This document shows positions 1-9,466 of a DNA stretch of 64,000 bases, one piece after another. A program made the position numbers and the translations under genes. Within the stretch, counting starts at the first letter, position 1. Every line of letters starts with the position of its first letter. Location of the stretch: NCBI RefSeq assembly GCF_002368335.1, contig NZ_AP018288.1, positions 2,460,208-2,524,207 on the forward strand, read 5' to 3'. Source of the stretch: Nostoc sp. NIES-4103. GTDB lineage: Bacteria > Cyanobacteriota > Cyanobacteriia > Cyanobacteriales > Nostocaceae. Under the pieces are notes generated by a model, which did no database searches, was not told where the DNA came from, and worked only from the letters and a program-made list of their open reading frames with translations.

Positions 1-782
1 GCCGCATCAATTTCTTTAGAACCAGATTCTCTAGGTAATAGTGATTCTAATGTAATCCTGGCGCGGGCGACTTCATCCGGCAACACATGAATTACTGATG
101 CTTGACTACCACGCACACCAAATAAATCTAATCCGTTGATAGCTTCTAAGGCGGCTTTTGCCATACCTACAGAACTGGCATTTAACTCAGCATTCCCATG
201 ATTAATTTTGTTACCTCGTTCCCAAATACCATAGTCTGGTGTGCGATAAGCTCGTCCAATGTAATAAACTAAATTTTGTACAAAATTTACTTCATCAATC
301 GTATAAATTATTTGCAATCCCGAAGCGGTCATTTCTGCCAACATCAGTAAGAATATAGATGTAGCATCAAGTTGCAAATGTCCCCATTCGTTATCGCCAA
401 CCACGATATCGCCTGTAGAGGTATTGTATTTGGCGTGTAACCCATCTAGGGGTGACTGAGTATGTTTAAATCGCTCTACTTTATGTGCTTGTCGCATCAT
501 AGCAAAGAGCAATCCCCGCATCAGCTTAGTAACACTATGTTCTAATTCATAGGTGCGTCCTTTATCTTCATCAACCTTGCGATATGCAAGTGCTAAACCC
601 CAAACTGCCAAAATGCTGTAAACATTGTCTCTCACCCAAGCATCTGTATAATCACCATGGGCAGTTATGGCCGTACTTGCAGGTAGTAAACCAGTAATGG
701 GATTCTGACGAGCCAGGATAATAGTTTTAATTTGCTGGTAGTAATATTCTAGTCGAGCTTGCAATTCGGTGGCTGTTTTCAT
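1..782 (-). CDS. GH15 / phosphorylase-kinase-alpha/beta-like protein (5' part)
   Basis: The reading frame is open from an ATG at 782 down to the window edge, so only about 260 N-terminal residues are visible. The translation contains HGDYTDAWVRDNVYSILAVW near residue 40, followed by an all-helical pattern with GDNEWGHLQLDATS. This is the signature of the glucoamylase (GH15) fold as found in the regulatory subunits of phosphorylase kinase and in conserved cyanobacterial 'glycoside hydrolase family 15' proteins. The family is thought to act on or sense alpha-glucans, but the cyanobacterial members are not well characterised. There is no signal peptide, so it is probably cytoplasmic. An amylase lies 4 kb away but not in the same operon. 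The family call is fairly secure; the activity is not. Confidence 0.75.
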   Translation of the reverse strand, partial: MKTATELQARLEYYYQQIKTIILARQNPITGLLPASTAITAHGDYTDAWVRDNVYSILAVWGLALAYRKVDEDKGRTYELEHSVTKLMRGLLFAMMRQAHKVERFKHTQSPLDGLHAKYNTSTGDIVVGDNEWGHLQLDATSIFLLMLAEMTASGLQIIYTIDEVNFVQNLVYYIGRAYRTPDYGIWERGNKINHGNAELNASSVGMAKAALEAINGLDLFGVRGSQASVIHVLPDEVARARITLESLLPRESGSKEIDA

Positions 783-1144
783 AATCTCATTAAGGGCGTA
801 TGGAATTTGACCCTGTGGCTGTGGAGTGAATTATGTAAGCCAAGCCAAAACAAGTTTTGTAATGGGCGATGGTATTACAGCTGAGGGTAGTAGGAATTTC
901 CTATTATCTCGTGTAAGGGTAATTGGTTACTTAATTGTTAACGAAGAATAACCGAGAATCAAGATTTTTTTAATCTTCATCTATACGTAGTCTATTTTAT
1001 ACGTTCTTTAAAGTATTTTTGTTAATTCTAGAGAGTGATCAACAATCATTCAAAAGATGCAGCGATCGCGCAAAGCAAATTGACTACATTGTAGGTATTA
1101 AAGCGTTGTTACAAAAAAATCACTAGTATAAAAGGGGATTTATT
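783..1144. other. Divergent intergenic region
   Basis: This is an AT-rich spacer between a leftward and a rightward gene, so promoters for both should lie here. It holds one near-HIP1 site (around 1064). No clear operator, RNA gene or coding stretch was seen. Confidence 0.4.
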
Positions 1145-1279
1145 ATGTCTGTTCGCCATAACGAAAATCATGCTCCATTGGTAAAAGTAGTTTACTCCCA
1201 AGTTAGAGTTAACGGTAAAGTGGAGTTAATACCATTAGAATTGTATGCTGATGGTTCCCTAAGACGGTCTGTTGGATAG
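1145..1279 (+). CDS. Small hypothetical protein (44 aa)
   Basis: This is a short frame beginning with ATG after a purine-rich AAAGGGGAT ribosome-binding region 7-8 bases upstream, and ending in TAG. The product begins MSVRHNENHAPLVKVVYSQV and then reads as a short beta-rich basic peptide (VRVNGKVELIPLELYADGSL). It has no signal peptide or membrane segment. A good Shine-Dalgarno sequence and a hairpin 15 bases after the stop support a real gene. I do not recognise the family. Confidence 0.5.
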   Translation: MSVRHNENHAPLVKVVYSQVRVNGKVELIPLELYADGSLRRSVG

Positions 1280-1293
1280 TTGAAACCTGCATT

Positions 1294-1320
1294 GCTGACT
1301 GTCAACTTTGAACAGTCAGC
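1294..1320 (+). terminator. Hairpin after the 44-aa gene
   Basis: A perfect 9-bp stem (GCTGACTGT/ACAGTCAGC) with a 9-base loop starts 15 bases after the stop codon of the small gene. It has no T-run, so it may be a weak terminator or a repeat. It is followed by heptamer repeats of the TAGTCAA/TCATCAG type up to about 1370. A related hairpin lies at 34962-34992. Confidence 0.4.
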
Positions 1321-1375
1321 AGTCAATAGTTAATAGTCAATAGTCAATAGTCATCAGTCATCAGTCGTCTTTTCC

Positions 1376-1816
1376 CTAATTAATTGGTTGCTGTGACAAC
1401 CTTTGCAAAAGGTTTCGTATTCTGTTAGTTAGAGCAATTTCATTCTCTGCAAATTCTTCGCAGATATTACCATCAACTTGATATGTAACTTGTAAAGCTT
1501 GAACAGTCTTTATCTTGCCATTAATTTCATAACTGTCATACTCTGGTGAAAAACAGATATAACATCTACCAAGATATCCATGTTCTCGCGATCGCGACAA
1601 GATTAATTGATGAGTTGCTTGTCCGGCACGACAATACCGATTGTAGCCCTCTTCGCACATTGAACTTACCAATTTAACCATGAGATCAGCTAATGTATCT
1701 CCTAAAAAGGCTCTCATTGAGCTTCCATCGTAAAATTTTATAATAAAGTTCCAACTCCTAGCAAAATCATATTCAACTGGGTCATTAGACTCGGAAAAAT
1801 TAGCAGGCTGATTCAT
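1376..1816 (-). CDS. Hypothetical protein (146 aa)
   Basis: I do not recognise this protein. The frame could be extended upstream to 1921, but the ATG at 1816 is preceded by GGAGA at the right distance, so I place the start there (MNQPANFSES...). The product is soluble, with no signal peptide, several cysteines (EEGYNRYCRAG, GRCYICFSPEYDSYE) and an amphipathic C-terminal helix (NEIALTNRIRNLLQRLSQQ). It is followed by a TerB-like gene on the same strand with a gap of about 180 bases. The function is unknown. Confidence 0.55.
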   Translation of the reverse strand: MNQPANFSESNDPVEYDFARSWNFIIKFYDGSSMRAFLGDTLADLMVKLVSSMCEEGYNRYCRAGQATHQLILSRSREHGYLGRCYICFSPEYDSYEINGKIKTVQALQVTYQVDGNICEEFAENEIALTNRIRNLLQRLSQQPIN

Positions 1817-1996
1817 TAAAAATCTCCAATGAGTTTGTATACAAAAGCGGTAGTTTGGCATTAAAAGTTGCACCTGAGTAAGAGTGACAATTTTGGCATA
1901 AAAAAACCAGCACAAATACAAGTGCTAGTAAAGTATTTCATCTTGATGATATTTTTTGCTTTTAGTCAGTGTTGAACTAGAAAAACAATGTTGAGA

Positions 1997-3046
1997 CTAA
2001 GTAAATTCTATAGTTTCAACAAACTCTAAAATTCTTTCTTTGATTTCTTCTACTTCTTCTTCCAGAGAACCAGGTGGTTCATCTTTGAAAAAGCTACGCT
2101 GGCTACTAACTATATACAAAAACTCCGCATTGATAAAGGAAATAAGCCCTCGGTAGGCATCCAATCTATTAGAACTGCCGTTATTTTCCTGCTGGGAAAT
2201 TGTTGACCCCTTGGGCATATCAACTAACACAAAGTAAGCCCCTCCCAGCGTATTTTGTAAATATTCAGTGTACTTGACATCAGCATTTGGCACGTTGGCT
2301 AAAATTGCCTGTGGCACATACTTTTCTACTAAAATTGATTGAAGATATTCTTCTAGTTCGATAGATTCCAATTCTGACAACTGTTCTGGAGGTATGGCGT
2401 AATAATCGATTCTCAGCAATGTGCCGAAGTCATCAGAAAAGCCGACTACCCCTTCTTGACTTTGAACTTTACCCCCCTGCTGAGGATCAACTGGAATTGG
2501 GACGGTGAAATTTCCTAAAGGTGACTCATACACGCCTTCGCTGTAGTCTTCTACTCCTACTGTGTCGCCGTCTTCAAAGTCTTCTTCATCTTCTGCTTCT
2601 TGAAAGGCGGCAATTACCTCCTGTATAATTTCATGGGATTCTTCATCCTCAAGTTCCAAAGCTTGCTGTAGCCTTTTGATATAAGGTTGTTTCTGCTTGG
2701 GGATAACTAGTTCTTCTTCATCTATTAACACGATAATCCCGGCCGCAAAACCGTCTAGTACCAAATCTTCAGATAAGGCTTCACTTGCAGCATTAAATAA
2801 AGCACCGAGTCCTTCGTCTTCTGCAATACCGATGAGTCTATCGACTATTTCTGTGAGTTCATCTTCTGAATATTCTTCAAAAATTTCAAATTCCCAAAGG
2901 ATACTTGCTAAAATTCCTGGATCGACCTCTTCAACGGCAGAATCAGCAATAGCGGTGACAACTGCGATCGCAGCTACCCCTTCTTCTGGACTGAGGGGTT
3001 CTTGTGAAATCTCTGATGAGTTAAAAATCTTGTCATAATTAGTCAT
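1997..3046 (-). CDS. TerB-like domain protein
   Basis: The ATG at 3046 follows AAGAGGT and is preferred over the longer start at 3094. The product is about 349 residues and strongly acidic. The N-terminal half (about residues 10-150) is helical with repeated acidic pairs (EEGVAAIAVVTAIADSAVEE, YSEDELTEIVDRLIGIAEDE) and resembles the TerB/DjlA-like helical bundle annotated as 'tellurite resistance TerB family' in Nostoc. The C-terminal half (about 190-349) is a separate alpha/beta domain starting at VYESPLGNFTVPIPV, which I cannot name. There is no signal peptide. The TerB name is a fold label and does not by itself imply tellurite resistance. Confidence 0.65.
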   Translation of the reverse strand: MTNYDKIFNSSEISQEPLSPEEGVAAIAVVTAIADSAVEEVDPGILASILWEFEIFEEYSEDELTEIVDRLIGIAEDEGLGALFNAASEALSEDLVLDGFAAGIIVLIDEEELVIPKQKQPYIKRLQQALELEDEESHEIIQEVIAAFQEAEDEEDFEDGDTVGVEDYSEGVYESPLGNFTVPIPVDPQQGGKVQSQEGVVGFSDDFGTLLRIDYYAIPPEQLSELESIELEEYLQSILVEKYVPQAILANVPNADVKYTEYLQNTLGGAYFVLVDMPKGSTISQQENNGSSNRLDAYRGLISFINAEFLYIVSSQRSFFKDEPPGSLEEEVEEIKERILEFVETIEFT

Positions 3047-3213
3047 AAATGCTACCTCTTTTGCTGGATAGTCATAATAGATTGACAGTAACAATGGTTC
3101 CGTTTAGCAATGCAGTGAACTTACCATATAAGAGGTTTGCTAACACACAGTTAATTTAATATCCCCCTTATTGTTCACCGCATTCACTCTGACTGGACTT
3201 GAATATACTTTTG

Positions 3214-4461
3214 TTACAAAACTTGATTGTTACCGTCCTCATCTGAGACATATAAGAAGCGATCGGCGATGCTTGCGTAGAAACTTGGTTCAGTCCAGTA
3301 ACCTAGGTGTCCATCTAATCCCCAGGATGTTTGGTATTTCATTTCAATGTTATCTAAGTTTTCATAATAATCCAGATGTCCGCTGATGGGGTCTTTCAAG
3401 TGGTAGTAATTAACCCAACGAATTTGCTCAAGTTTACATATAACTGGGTTTTGCTTCAAGTATGAACTTGGCATCACAAATTTTGATTGAACACGGAATG
3501 AGTTAAGGTGTTCTAACATCCGCTGTCGAATATACTGATCTTCGTTTGCAGTCTCCCGTAAGAAAAAAGCAATTTTGTCTAGTGGTGAACCAAAGGAAAT
3601 TAGTCCTTTAATCTTATTCAAGAAGAAATTTTGACTTTGATCGTGACCAAGACTAGATTCAATGCACAGAAGATTCAATGTATCGTAGGCAATACAGCTA
3701 CCAAGAGAATGTCCAGCCAGTATTACTTGGTCATAGTTTGCTTGCTCATCTTCAATAATTGCTTTCAATAATGTTCGGCATTCTGCAAGTATTTCCTGGC
3801 GAATTTTTTGATAAGGTGATTTGGGGTCAGTAATACTGTAAATAGCAACATCAGCCAGATAATTAACTAACGGCGGAGTGATAATTTGTTTACTAAGTTT
3901 CCAGGCTGATTGGAGAAAACGACCTTTGAGAAACGGCCCGATTAACAAGAGAATTAACCAAATTGCAAGTCGCAAAGCTGGATATACAAAGTTAAATATA
4001 CGCAGCAATATGGAGACCCCGCGCAGGCGGTATTTAAATAAGCTTTTTCTTTTGTTATCAGCTACAAGTCTATTTAATAACTGTTCATTTCCATTGCGAT
4101 TGTAAAATTTACTTGTTCCATTAACTGTTTGCTCTGCCCATTGCAATAGCTCTGGTACGCTAATTTTATTTTCTGTATTAGGTGCCCAGTAATACTCATG
4201 AATATCAATTAACCAATCTGGTTTGGTATCAAGAGAACTGACTCTCACAAAGCTTTCTGTCCAAATAGAGCCAGATGATAACTTACGCCTAGCAATTAAG
4301 TGTTCTAGCTTAAAAGGTAAACTCTGACCATCAAAGTATTTGACCAAGTTACGGGCGAAATAGTCCATAGTTTCAAAAGGATTTTGTTCGCCAACACCGT
4401 GAATGAGAAAAAATGCTGTGTGACCTTTGGGAAATCTGCCATTAATACCTTGATTGCTCAT
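3214..4461 (-). CDS. Alpha/beta-hydrolase, lipase-like
   Basis: The 415-residue product starts with an oxyanion-hole type motif (FFLIHGVGEQNPF, about residues 17-29) and carries a nucleophile elbow GHSLGS near residue 249, both typical of serine alpha/beta-hydrolases. A hydrophobic stretch (about residues 150-178, FVYPALRLAIWLILLLIGPF) could anchor the enzyme to a membrane. A C-terminal HLGYW histidine is a candidate catalytic base. The substrate is unknown; esterases and lipases of complex lipids share this plan. It lies alone on the minus strand and is divergent from the amylase gene. Confidence 0.7.
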   Translation of the reverse strand: MSNQGINGRFPKGHTAFFLIHGVGEQNPFETMDYFARNLVKYFDGQSLPFKLEHLIARRKLSSGSIWTESFVRVSSLDTKPDWLIDIHEYYWAPNTENKISVPELLQWAEQTVNGTSKFYNRNGNEQLLNRLVADNKRKSLFKYRLRGVSILLRIFNFVYPALRLAIWLILLLIGPFLKGRFLQSAWKLSKQIITPPLVNYLADVAIYSITDPKSPYQKIRQEILAECRTLLKAIIEDEQANYDQVILAGHSLGSCIAYDTLNLLCIESSLGHDQSQNFFLNKIKGLISFGSPLDKIAFFLRETANEDQYIRQRMLEHLNSFRVQSKFVMPSSYLKQNPVICKLEQIRWVNYYHLKDPISGHLDYYENLDNIEMKYQTSWGLDGHLGYWTEPSFYASIADRFLYVSDEDGNNQVL

Positions 4462-4927
4462 ACTGATGACCAGTTATATACAAAATAATTTGCTCGTTAT
4501 ATTTGGTTATAATGCTTTATCTGCTACCAATACATGTTTTTAAATACTTTGGACAAAATTACAAATGCAACTTTTAATTACACTACTTTAAAGATAAATT
4601 ACTAAATGTCATAGAAATTTGACTTATCAATTGTTTTAATAGTTTTATCAAGTTTTGTCTTAATAAGTGCCAAGTTCATAGAGACATGGTTGATATTTCA
4701 ACAGTCGCTCATAGAAAGCCATAGCAAATCACAACTGATACAACTGCTAATTTTTAACCTCTAGCAAATGAATTATATCTATGGATGGAACTATAAACTA
4801 GCTAACGATAGATTCTTCTGCCAAGGGAAGGATGGCACAATACCGTTGTTTGCCATGACACACACTAATTCAAAATACTGTACTCATGGCTGTGCAAACT
4901 AAAATTACATAAAATTTTGCATCTTAT
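4462..4927. other. Divergent promoter region, hydrolase / amylase
   Basis: This 466-base AT-rich spacer separates two divergently transcribed genes and must hold both promoters. I see no palindromic operator, RNA gene or repeat. The amylase ATG at 4928 lacks a strong Shine-Dalgarno sequence. Confidence 0.4.
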
Positions 4928-6856
4928 ATGGTAAAAACTCCTCCATCCCAGTTCTCACCAGATCAATACAAAGTAGATCCCGCAAAGGAAAACTTAGAAG
5001 CTCTTATACAAGAACCGCAGCTAGATACTGAAATTGATCTAGAGTTCCTTTACACCAGAGATATTGAATTTCGCCAGGAAACAATTTATTTCATCGTCGT
5101 CGATCGCTTTCATGACGGCGACCCAGATAATAGTGAAGGTACTAACTCAGAACTGTACGATCCCACCGGACAAGATTGGGGTAAGTACTGGGGTGGCGAC
5201 TTGCAAGGTATCATCGATAAATTAGACTATCTAAAAAACATGGGAGTGACAGCCATTTGGTTGACTCCTCTATTTGAGCAGGTTGAAGAGTTATTTGTTG
5301 GTAATGCAGCCATACATGGCTATTGGACAAAAGATTTTAAACGTATAAATCCTCGCTTTATAGCTCAGGGAGAAGACCCTTCTTTAAATAATACTCAAGA
5401 AGCAAAAAATACAACTTTTGATCGGTTAATTGCAGAACTGCACAAGCGCAATATGAAGCTGGTGCTGGATATTGTCTGTAACCATAGCACCCCTGATACC
5501 AGCGGTAGTAAGGGCGAATTGTATGATGATGGCGTGAAAATTGCGGACTTTAATAATGATGTCAATCACTGGTATCACCACTATGGTGAAGTGCAAGACT
5601 GGGAAGACGAATGGCAAGTACAGAACTGTGAACTAGCAGGTCTAGCAACCTTCAATGAAAACAATAGTGAATATCGTGAGTATATTAAATCAGCAATTAA
5701 ACAATGGTTAGACCGGGGTGTAGATGCACTGCGGGTCGATACTGTTAAGCATATGCCGATTTGGTTTTGGCAAGAATTCACTGGCGATATCGCCAATCAC
5801 AAACCAGATGTATTTATTTTTGGGGAATGGATTTATAGTCATCCTGGGGACGATCGCTCGGTAGAATTTGCTAACAATTCGGGTATGACACTGCTAGACT
5901 TTGGTCTATGTGTGGCAATTCGAGCCGCACTAGCGCAAGGTTCAGAAAACGGATTCCACACAATTCAATACATTTTTGATGAAGATCATCGCTACAGCGG
6001 CGCAACAGAGTTAATTACCTTCATCGATAATCATGATATGGCCCGCTTTCAATCGCTGAACCCTGATCCAGCAATGTTGAAAGTTGCGATCGCTCTAATT
6101 ATGACCTGTCGCGGTATTCCCTGCATTTATTACGGTACAGAACAATATCTCCATGACGACACTAATGGCGGTAATGATCCATACAACCGCCCCATGATGG
6201 ACAAGTGGGATACAGATACAGAAATTTACCGTTACATCAGGTTGTTGTCTGGCTTACGGCGATTGAATCCCGCTGTATCAATGGGTAGTCACTGGCAAAA
6301 ATACTTAACACCAGACGTTTATTGTTACGTGCGCCGCTATCGTGACTCTTTGTGTTTCGTTGCCTTAAACCGTGGTGGTGAAGTGACTCTCCCAGAACTA
6401 GAAACAGAACTCCCTGATGGTGAACATACCTGTGTGGTGACTCGCAACAAGTATGAAGTCAAAGACGGCAAGATTTATGATTTGGTACTCGAAGAGCGCG
6501 GTGTGATTGTTTTCAGCCACGTTGGAGAACGGATTAAAGGGCAAACCATTGTGCGTGTGCAACTCAACGGCGTGCAGACTCAACCAGGTGAAATCGTCGT
6601 CGTCACAGGAAATTGTCCAGAGTTGGGTAATTGGGATATTACCAAGGCGTATCCCCTAGAGTACATCAACACCAACACCTGGTTTGCAGAGATTCCCTTT
6701 GATGAAAGTGCCGGCAAGCTAATCAGTTACAAATATGCAATGTGGCGCGAAGGGCGATCGCCTCTGCGAGAAAATACTGTACCACGCCGTTGGGTGATTG
6801 CAAAAGAAGGCACTGTCAAATGGCGTGATACTTGGGCATCAGGACGAGAGTCCTAG
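4928..6856 (+). CDS. GH13 alpha-amylase / CGTase-like enzyme with CBM20
   Basis: The 642-residue protein has a GH13 (beta/alpha)8 barrel: YFIVVDRFHDGDPDN (about 54-68), DIVCNH (181-186), the nucleophile Asp271 in DALRVDTVKH, acid/base Glu300 in FIFGEW and Asp370 in FIDNHD. The order and the VDTVKH form are closest to cyclodextrin glucanotransferases and related maltogenic amylases. Residues from about 535 form a starch-binding CBM20 (VVTGNCPELGNW). There is no signal peptide, so it probably acts on cytoplasmic glycogen or maltodextrins, unlike secreted CGTases. It ends before a rho-independent-type hairpin at 6989. Whether it hydrolyses or transglycosylates cannot be told from the sequence. 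Confidence 0.88.
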   Translation: MVKTPPSQFSPDQYKVDPAKENLEALIQEPQLDTEIDLEFLYTRDIEFRQETIYFIVVDRFHDGDPDNSEGTNSELYDPTGQDWGKYWGGDLQGIIDKLDYLKNMGVTAIWLTPLFEQVEELFVGNAAIHGYWTKDFKRINPRFIAQGEDPSLNNTQEAKNTTFDRLIAELHKRNMKLVLDIVCNHSTPDTSGSKGELYDDGVKIADFNNDVNHWYHHYGEVQDWEDEWQVQNCELAGLATFNENNSEYREYIKSAIKQWLDRGVDALRVDTVKHMPIWFWQEFTGDIANHKPDVFIFGEWIYSHPGDDRSVEFANNSGMTLLDFGLCVAIRAALAQGSENGFHTIQYIFDEDHRYSGATELITFIDNHDMARFQSLNPDPAMLKVAIALIMTCRGIPCIYYGTEQYLHDDTNGGNDPYNRPMMDKWDTDTEIYRYIRLLSGLRRLNPAVSMGSHWQKYLTPDVYCYVRRYRDSLCFVALNRGGEVTLPELETELPDGEHTCVVTRNKYEVKDGKIYDLVLEERGVIVFSHVGERIKGQTIVRVQLNGVQTQPGEIVVVTGNCPELGNWDITKAYPLEYINTNTWFAEIPFDESAGKLISYKYAMWREGRSPLRENTVPRRWVIAKEGTVKWRDTWASGRES

Positions 6857-6988
6857 ATGAGGAAGTAGGGGGAGATGAGGAAGTAGAGGGAGATGAGGGA
6901 GCAAAACCTCCCCATCCTCCTCATCTCCCTCATCCCCCTCACTACCTTTGAATGCAACTCGGTATAACTCTTTTCCATTCCCCATACC

Positions 6989-7024
6989 AAAAAACCATGT
7001 TCCCAAGTGGCGCGTGGTTTTTTT
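6989..7024 (+). terminator. Rho-independent terminator after the amylase
   Basis: The sequence AAAAAACCA...TGGTTTTTTT forms an A-rich/T-rich stem with a GC-containing interior and ends in seven T. It lies about 130 bases after the amylase stop. Upstream (6857-6955) is a run of GGGAGATGAGG-type repeats followed by their complement, which can fold into a long imperfect hairpin. Confidence 0.65.
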
Positions 7025-7290
7025 GCTATGAACGTGGGAAAAAACTAGCAGGAAGAAGTTTATAGAACGTTAATTAAGAAAAATGTCAATTTCCAGTGGC
7101 TGTGCGTAAATTCTCCATATGCTACTGATTAACTGAATACATTTTCTCTTTGGAAAAAATGTATCTCAGCTGTGAGTCTGTAACGCTTTAACTTTCAATC
7201 AAACAGAGAAGCCCTTCAATAGGCACATTTTCAGGGACACCTGAAATAGTCTCTGTTACTTACCATGCAAATCAAATGTTTGGGATAGTT

Positions 7291-9015
7291 ATGAAAAAGT
7301 TTTTGATCGCTTTGATGTTAGCAATCTTCACAACTATAGGGACATTGCTACTGCCAAGCATTGCTTACGCTCAATCCTCTCAGGTACCTCAGCCAACTCC
7401 TTCAACTCCATCCACTCCTTTAAACAAGCGATATCCGAAACCTAAGACCTCAAAAGCAGTCTATACTCGGTATAGTATCAATACTCCTGAAGGACAGAAG
7501 GCTCTAAAGTCGCTGGAAGCAGCCTTCAAAATCCTGCGAGATAATGGATGTGAAGATCCTTCTAGTTGGTATTATCAAGGGGCTATCCATTGGGTTCCAA
7601 ATTTTAGTAATTTTCAAAACCAAAACACCGTCTGTCAGAAATATACCCAAGCTGCATTTGATGATCCACAGCAGAAAGCTGAGGTAGAAAAGCTGATAGC
7701 TGCATGGCAGCACTGTACCCATTTTGGAGGTGAAGAAAATCCGCCTCCGCATTCGCCACTAACTGCTGAATATGACCTGCACTTCTTACCTTGGCATCGA
7801 CTGTACATTGGTTATTTAGAAAAAATTGTTCGCAAACTCTCTGGTGATCAGAATTTTGCAATTCCGTATTGGGAATACACTAATCCGAACCAAACTACAA
7901 TAGCGACAGATTTCGTCACACCAAGTAGTTCTCTTTATACAAATTTGAGGAGAAGTTCCCTGAATCGTGTAGATGGAAAAGTAGACAGCATACAACAACA
8001 AAGGATAGAAAAAGACAAAAAAACCGCATACAAATCTACAACATTTAATAATGCCGCTGACCCCAACAACTCTAACGATTTTACTAATCTAATTGATCGT
8101 TCGCCTCACGGTGCTATGCACGTTTACATTGGTGGTGATGTTGGTCAAGCATATAATCCTGTCTGGCAAGGCGCTTCTCCTAGTAATAGCGGACTGATGA
8201 GAGATGTGTTCACTGCTGGTTTCGATCCCATCTTTTGGGTACATCACTCTACTATCGACCGTTACTGGGAATCTTGGACACAAGCAACAAAAATCAAAGC
8301 TACACCCCAGGATCTACCTCTACCCCAAGAGCTAGCACCACTGTATACTTTTGTTGATGAAAATGGAAATCTGGTGAAATTCAACAGTCCCCAAGAAATT
8401 ATTGATGCAGTCTACAATGTGGACTACAAATACGATAAACTCGACCCGGATAGCCAAACACTATTTAAGCAACCACTGAGAACGATAACAGGCATTAGAA
8501 CCTCGCCAACTGTAACTGTTGTGGGTGCTAAAAAGAATGGTGACAGCTTGAATGAATTGACAAAAATCACTGTGCCATTAACTAAGTCACTAGAAGCTAC
8601 TCCAGCGCTTCCAGGTGCTTCTTTAAGGTCTGAGAGTGAACCGAATCAACCAAATATCTCTGCAAAAGCTCCTTTGGCTGGAGGGCAATATGTGCTGGAT
8701 GTTACAGTATCTTTCAGCAAACGCCCAATCGGTAATTATAGTGTTTATTTGAACTTACCTCATGCCAAGACGGTCACTGAAATAATCGGTGACATCGATA
8801 ATTACTATATCGGTGCTGCCAATTTCTTTGATGCACACTCTACAGATGGAGGAACCAAAACCTTTGCTTTTGATGTTACTAATGAACTCAATGCACAGTG
8901 GTCTGAACTTAAAAAAGGTACAGTCGAAGATTTTGATGTGTATTTTATCTCAGACAATCCTTCTCAAACTAACGATATCAAAGTTGAAAGCCTGACACTA
9001 CGCAACATAGCGTGA
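7291..9015 (+). CDS. Secreted tyrosinase / polyphenol oxidase family protein
   Basis: I place the start at the ATG at 7291, giving MKKFLIALMLAIF... and a Sec signal peptide cleaved after AYA; an ATG 15 bases upstream is possible. The CuB site is clear: SPHGAMH (H273, H277) and FDPIFWVHHSTIDRYWESW (H318/H319). The CuA region holds AIHW (H100), QHCTH (H141, H144) and DLHFLPWHR (H164, H169). Nine residues before the PWHR histidine, where a ligand is often found, there is Glu160, so the CuA geometry needs modelling. Residues from about 460 form a beta-rich C-terminal domain like that of plant-type polyphenol oxidases. The family oxidises phenols to quinones and acts outside the cytoplasm here. 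The next gene repeats the C-terminal domain. Confidence 0.85.
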   Translation: MKKFLIALMLAIFTTIGTLLLPSIAYAQSSQVPQPTPSTPSTPLNKRYPKPKTSKAVYTRYSINTPEGQKALKSLEAAFKILRDNGCEDPSSWYYQGAIHWVPNFSNFQNQNTVCQKYTQAAFDDPQQKAEVEKLIAAWQHCTHFGGEENPPPHSPLTAEYDLHFLPWHRLYIGYLEKIVRKLSGDQNFAIPYWEYTNPNQTTIATDFVTPSSSLYTNLRRSSLNRVDGKVDSIQQQRIEKDKKTAYKSTTFNNAADPNNSNDFTNLIDRSPHGAMHVYIGGDVGQAYNPVWQGASPSNSGLMRDVFTAGFDPIFWVHHSTIDRYWESWTQATKIKATPQDLPLPQELAPLYTFVDENGNLVKFNSPQEIIDAVYNVDYKYDKLDPDSQTLFKQPLRTITGIRTSPTVTVVGAKKNGDSLNELTKITVPLTKSLEATPALPGASLRSESEPNQPNISAKAPLAGGQYVLDVTVSFSKRPIGNYSVYLNLPHAKTVTEIIGDIDNYYIGAANFFDAHSTDGGTKTFAFDVTNELNAQWSELKKGTVEDFDVYFISDNPSQTNDIKVESLTLRNIA

Positions 9016-9118
9016 ACTGTTTAGCTGACTCTACATGAAAAAAGCGATCGCTCTTAGATGGGTCTAACTATATAGCAGTCCTAAATCATTCGTAAGAATT
9101 TGAACTAGTCGTAACTCC

Positions 9119-9212
9119 CCTGTAGTCCCACGCCAGATGCGCGGCTGTCGGCAAAGCGCGATAGCGCACTGGCTCCCCTTGGTAAGGGGGGACGCCGAAG
9201 GCGGGGGGTGAA
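9119..9212. repeat. REP-like GC-rich repeat
   Basis: This segment contains CCCCTTGGTAAGGGGGGAC followed by CGCCGAAGGCG and a G-run, a palindromic unit also seen at 32471-32504 (reversed), around 34055-34350 and in 60060-60270. It is preceded by a TGTAGTCCC block also present before the 34-kb copy. It lies between the tyrosinase and its partner gene and is non-coding. Confidence 0.6.
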
Positions 9213-9351
9213 TTTTCTGACAATTCATTTAGGATTGCTATAAAAGGGAGCGATCGCTTTTTTCTTGTTGCTATAAAATTCCTATTTAATTTGGTATTTG
9301 GTGAAAAAACGACTTTTACGCAATTTGAAAAAAGAATGCAACAGATACCTT

Positions 9352-9379
9352 GTAGGGGCGTACAGCTGTACGCCCCTAC
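9352..9379. repeat. 28-bp perfect palindrome
   Basis: GTAGGGGCGTACAG followed directly by its exact reverse complement. A close relative lies at 40925-40953. It is about 90 bases upstream of the next gene start. It could form a cruciform or an RNA hairpin; it has no T-run. Confidence 0.65.
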
Positions 9380-9466
9380 TCTTACCTTGAACATACCCGT
9401 CTGATTTTGCTTGAAGTAAAATTGAAGAAATAGCAATCCTTAATTTCCCACAGGTTGGGGACGGTT

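Noticed and set aside
2697..3038. Plus-strand frame of 113 codons opposite the TerB-like gene
   Set aside because: It is serine-rich antisense of an acidic coding region, with no ribosome-binding site.
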